A model generated the notes under the pieces. The model searched no databases. It had not been told where the DNA came from and saw only the letters and a program-made list of their open reading frames with translations. This document shows positions 6,901 to 9,069 of a stretch of 9,069 nucleotides of DNA, in pieces. Numbering within the stretch: the first letter of the stretch is position 1; every line of letters begins with the position of its first letter. The translations under genes and the position numbers were made by a program. The stretch lies in contig JACDHN010000080.1 of assembly GCA_013821025.1 (NCBI GenBank), positions 1 to 9,069 of the forward strand, read 5' to 3'. The stretch is from Acidimicrobiia bacterium. Its GTDB lineage: Bacteria > Actinomycetota > Acidimicrobiia > Acidimicrobiales > Ilumatobacteraceae.

Positions 6901-8224
6901 CCCGCGCCGCTTCACGATCACGCAGCCACGCACTGGCGACTTCTCCACCATCACCTCGCTGCTGATCACGGCTGGCGAGCGCCAGTGGACGGTCGACGTG
7001 CCCGAGCCCGACGGTTCGGGCACGAGCATCGTCACGTTGCCAGAGGCAGTGGACGCCGAACAGGTCCAGGTGGCGATCGCAGCCTTCGACGGCGTCGTCA
7101 TCACCGACCGGCGCTACGCCGAGCCGGTCTTCCTGCCAGTGGCCATCTCCGAGCTGTCGCTCGGAGAGCGGGTGACGATGCCTGACGAGATCGATCTCGG
7201 ATGCCGTCGCGACCTGGTGCAGATCGACGGCGAGACCCTCGGCGTCCGGCTGTCGGGTTCGTTGGAAGCGCTGCTGGCCGGCGAGCCGTTCACCGCCACG
7301 CCGTGTGCTGCGGCTCCGCTGTCGCTCGATGCCGGCGAGCATCGAATCAGCGCCTCGCGCAGGGCCACAACGGGCCTCACGGTCGACCGGTTGGTGCTCA
7401 CATCGGAAGGATCACGCGTCGAATCGTCGAGCACCGGCGAGGCGGACGCCGACGGGTTTGTCCCCACCGAGATCGTGTCGCGCACTCGCACGTCGGCCAG
7501 GGCCACCGTGGGACCGTGCCCGCAGGGCTGCTGGTTCGTGTTCGGCGAGGGGTACAACGACGCCTGGTCGGCGAAGGTGGTCACGCCGACGGAGTTGGAG
7601 GTGGTCGATCCCGGCGCCCCCACCGACCGCGGCACCACCCAGAACCTCGGAGCACCCACGCCCGTCGACGGCGGATTCAACGGATGGTTTATCCGCCCGA
7701 CCGACGATGAGGTCGAGGTCACCGTGGAGTGGACGGCACAGAGATCGGCGACGTTCGGGCTGTTGTTGTCGGGCGTCTTCATCGCCGTCGCCGTCGCCCT
7801 GACACTGCTCGATCGGTCTCGATCCGCCCGGTCCGTCGAGGATCATCCTGAGCTGGCGTCAGTCGGCAGCACGGAGCCGGCATGGCACGTAGCCATCGGC
7901 GTGATGGTGGGTCTCGTAACGGCGGTGATGTTCATCCGACCGGCGTGGGCGCTCCCCGTAGCCGTCGTCGGTGCGGTCGCCATCGTCCTACGCCGGGTGA
8001 GGCTCGTCGGGGCTGCCGGCTTGGCTGTGGCGCTGTGGGTCGGGGGCTCGACGGCGTGGACCATCTGGCGGGAGCGACCCTTCCCCAGCGGGCTGTGGCT
8101 CGAGTCGATCGACGGGCTGCACTTCCTTGGCCTCTTGGCCATCGTGCTGGTGTTCACGACGTCCGTGTTGCCCGACGACGCTCGCACCGGGGCTAACGGT
8201 TCAGAGAAGTCCCCTTCGGGATGA
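3923..8224 (+). CDS. aftD: AftD-type alpha-(1->3)-arabinofuranosyltransferase (DUF3367 family)
   Basis: This 1433-residue membrane glycosyltransferase is close in length to mycobacterial AftD (about 1400). AftD adds arabinofuranose from decaprenyl-phosphoryl-arabinose to arabinan of arabinogalactan and lipoarabinomannan, on the outer face of the membrane. The N-terminal GT-C region has about 11 membrane segments (about 17-33, then 95-425). Its first outer loop contains SPGKMPADTK, with D41 a candidate catalytic acid. The family's diagnostic stretch lies at about 451-493, including FGAFRWGYTV and PLVTRDLLPLGS. A large exported region follows, with two discoidin/F5-8C-like beta modules marked by DGDPKTAW (744-751) and DGEPDTAW (965-972). 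Further on come four cysteines likely in disulfides (C1094, C1128, C1199, C1203) and the FGEGYNDAW motif. About five membrane segments close the protein from about 1277, giving roughly 16 in all, as in known AftD. GTG 3923 overlaps the SDR stop by 4 nt. The 3' end overlaps the convergent gene by 32 nt. Confidence 0.92.
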   Translation: MRLPSRAKWAINAVDRLGIALLAFLAYVPTMLSSPGKMPADTKAYLYLDPGRLTADSPWTFDPRQFAGWVPHQQITYLWPSGPWYWFWDTLGMPDWVAHRLWLGTVLLAGGLGVRWVAKVLGLGPAGALGAALVYQLSPYVLPYVSRTSLMLLPWAGVGWIVGLTIRAATRSSWHHVGILALVIATVGSPNATALAMIAPAPVLWLLHAAWSRLITWRRAALTTAKIAVLSLGVSLWWIAMLAVQGRHGAEVLSYSESLEAVSSASTSSEVLRGLGYWLFYLRDAYAATTTAAYDYMASVRVIGAGYLLLALCLVGLVFIRWQHRRFAVWCFAAGALLAIGVHRLDDPAPITDALINDTESGLALALRSSTRALPMATLGLALGAGALVTAVRPRRSWVRMAVPVALVVVAVVNMPSLWRRDYVDPALTRDQDPPAAWDQAVDALDAMPPGYRVFQLPGQEFGAFRWGYTVDPPLPGLTERPLVTRDLLPLGSPPAMDLLFALDDRFQDATIETQAIAPVSRLLGADTIWVTNDAAFDRFRTPRPEVMTDLYRKTPDGLGEPVVYGDPFVNEPDVTMTDERSVSDELIGTAVPPVMLVPVDEPVPVVRTKLETVLVSGSGDGVVDAAAAGILDGTELIRYSADLGDRLRPAIRNASEIIVTDSNRDRARRWNSSQDSVGFTESGGPATDLLRVESADSRLPVFASSDPTNQTVATQQGPVTAIASAYGEPFAFRPEDRAAMAIDGDPKTAWRVSDRFATIGERIVLTTTQGIDHVTLLQPRFSERQRHITAIDLLVADRPPQRVELGPESLTGTGQRIEFEPSAGATGVEITVAATQTPTQVSGPRLAAVGFAEIDVGLGPTTEVVRPPTEVLDLLPAVRDRTPVSLVFTRLRHDPTDRFRADPEQGLERSFSLGEGREMGVDVTVRLDPRATDEVLGEVLGVDGPVATDRLAGVPGAAAWAVADGEPDTAWISPFAYPGEHVLDIPLGDGRVPRRFTITQPRTGDFSTITSLLITAGERQWTVDVPEPDGSGTSIVTLPEAVDAEQVQVAIAAFDGVVITDRRYAEPVFLPVAISELSLGERVTMPDEIDLGCRRDLVQIDGETLGVRLSGSLEALLAGEPFTATPCAAAPLSLDAGEHRISASRRATTGLTVDRLVLTSEGSRVESSSTGEADADGFVPTEIVSRTRTSARATVGPCPQGCWFVFGEGYNDAWSAKVVTPTELEVVDPGAPTDRGTTQNLGAPTPVDGGFNGWFIRPTDDEVEVTVEWTAQRSATFGLLLSGVFIAVAVALTLLDRSRSARSVEDHPELASVGSTEPAWHVAIGVMVGLVTAVMFIRPAWALPVAVVGAVAIVLRRVRLVGAAGLAVALWVGGSTAWTIWRERPFPSGLWLESIDGLHFLGLLAIVLVFTTSVLPDDARTGANGSEKSPSG

Positions 8225-9069
8225 TGAACACGGCGGTCTCGGTGCCGATCTGCAGCATCTGTGAGGTGGCCCGACGGATGTCCCTGGCGATCCCAGGATC
8301 GACGTCCAGCCCGAACACGTTGAAGTCGACGAGCTCCACGAGGTCGTCACGCCCATCGCGGCGGAGCCCTTCGATCACGTCGCGGCGGAGTTCGTCGTAG
8401 CGCTGGCGCTGCTCGGGCGTTCGCAGGTCGGCATTGGCGACCTCGACGGCGCCGGGGACGTCCCGCCACAGCTCGACGTAGGCGCCGGAGGCGAAGTGCA
8501 CCTCGGCCGTGGCCCGCTCGACGGGCATCGTGCGTTCGGGTGTCAGTGGCACCGTGAAGTACGGGTGGCCGCCGACGTCGAGACCTCGGTCGTCCAACTC
8601 GCTGATCAACCCGTACACCTGGCTACCGAAGAAGTGGGCGTCGCTCCACTGCACCAGGTAGCGGCCGTCGGGCCCTGAGGCCGCACCGACGCCGTCCACG
8701 AGCGCCTCGTAGGTGGGGCCCACCAGCTCGCCCAGCCCGCGGCTGAGGTGCTGCTCGGCGTGCTCGGCGTCGGCGGCGTCGATGGAGAACATGGCGGTCG
8801 AGGTCACCAGCACGATGGTGGCGACGACGACACCGGCGCCGCGGGCAGCCGGACGCCACTGCAGCCGGACGCGCTCGACGGCGGCGATGGCGGTCCACAC
8901 GATGGACACCAGCACGAGTGCGGCGAGGCCCCACGCCCACAGGGTGAGGTAGTAGAGCGTGGTGCCGAAGATGCGCGACATCGACGCCAGCGAGAGCACG
9001 AGGGCGGCGGCGATGACGACGTGCAGCGAACGCAGCCGGTACGACCCGACACCTGCGAAGCACACCGCA
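8193..9069 (-). CDS. C-terminal part of a membrane protein with exported domain (partial)
   Basis: The gene enters from the right edge and ends at TAG 8193-8195. The frame is open to the last base, so the true start lies outside; the GTG at 9065 is only the first possible start inside the window. About 290 residues are visible. Three hydrophobic segments come first (about residues 14-32, 36-62 and 74-94, counted from that GTG), then a soluble, acidic domain of about 190 residues. The domain contains GRYLVQWSDAHFFGSQ, a YFTVPLTPER segment and a charged helical stretch near DLRTPEQRQRYDELRRD. The layout looks like the end of a multi-spanning GT-C-type envelope protein whose last helix leads into an extracytoplasmic domain, but I see no catalytic motif and cannot name the family. 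It converges on aftD, with tail-to-tail overlap, so it belongs to a separate transcript. Confidence 0.75.
   Translation of the reverse strand, partial: AVCFAGVGSYRLRSLHVVIAAALVLSLASMSRIFGTTLYYLTLWAWGLAALVLVSIVWTAIAAVERVRLQWRPAARGAGVVVATIVLVTSTAMFSIDAADAEHAEQHLSRGLGELVGPTYEALVDGVGAASGPDGRYLVQWSDAHFFGSQVYGLISELDDRGLDVGGHPYFTVPLTPERTMPVERATAEVHFASGAYVELWRDVPGAVEVANADLRTPEQRQRYDELRRDVIEGLRRDGRDDLVELVDFNVFGLDVDPGIARDIRRATSQMLQIGTETAVFIIPKGTSLNR

Noticed and set aside
8190..8220. Possible terminator hairpin between aftD and the convergent gene
   Set aside because: Only a short GAAG/CTTC pairing and a loose GGGG/CCCC match are visible, with no T-tract; this is not enough to call a terminator.
8752..8769. 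Tandem 9-base repeat (TGCTCGGCG twice)
   Set aside because: It falls inside coding sequence, encodes an ordinary Ala/Glu/His run, and has only two copies.

Overview
The window is strongly GC-rich and almost completely coding. Its starts are mostly GTG or TTG, and wrong-frame open reading frames are very long, as expected of a high-GC actinobacterium. The decisive marker is a 1433-residue AftD-type arabinofuranosyltransferase (DUF3367 family), a family of Actinobacteria that build arabinan-containing envelope glycans. The sequence does not look like a close relative of Mycobacterium or Corynebacterium. A deeper lineage such as Acidimicrobiia is my best guess, but this is inference from overall character and not from a phylogeny.

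Plus strand, 6-8224: five genes run head to tail with no intergenic space. They are a small single-pass membrane protein (6-377, possibly continuing off the left edge), a GMC-family FAD oxidoreductase (374-1837), an extended SDR dehydrogenase/epimerase (1834-2883), a second extended SDR (2880-3926) and AftD (3923-8224). All four junctions are 4-nt stop/start overlaps (TTGA, GTGA, GTGA, GTGA), so the block looks like one tightly coupled operon whose promoter lies upstream of the window.

Minus strand, 8193-9069: the C-terminal part of a membrane protein converges on aftD, and the two reading frames overlap tail to tail by 32 nt. It shows three membrane segments followed by an exported-looking soluble domain. 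Its N-terminus is beyond the right edge. It resembles the C-terminal end of a multi-spanning GT-C-like envelope protein, but I cannot assign a function.

How the genes may work together: AftD adds arabinofuranose from a decaprenyl-phosphate donor to arabinan outside the membrane. A flavin oxidoreductase plus two Rossmann dehydrogenases co-translated just ahead of it suggests a redox or epimerisation step on a sugar or lipid that feeds AftD or modifies its product. This recalls the known DprE1/DprE2-AftA arrangement, but with a different flavoprotein family. The link is inferred from context only. No RNA genes, CRISPR arrays, mobile elements or non-coding stretches of notable length were seen.
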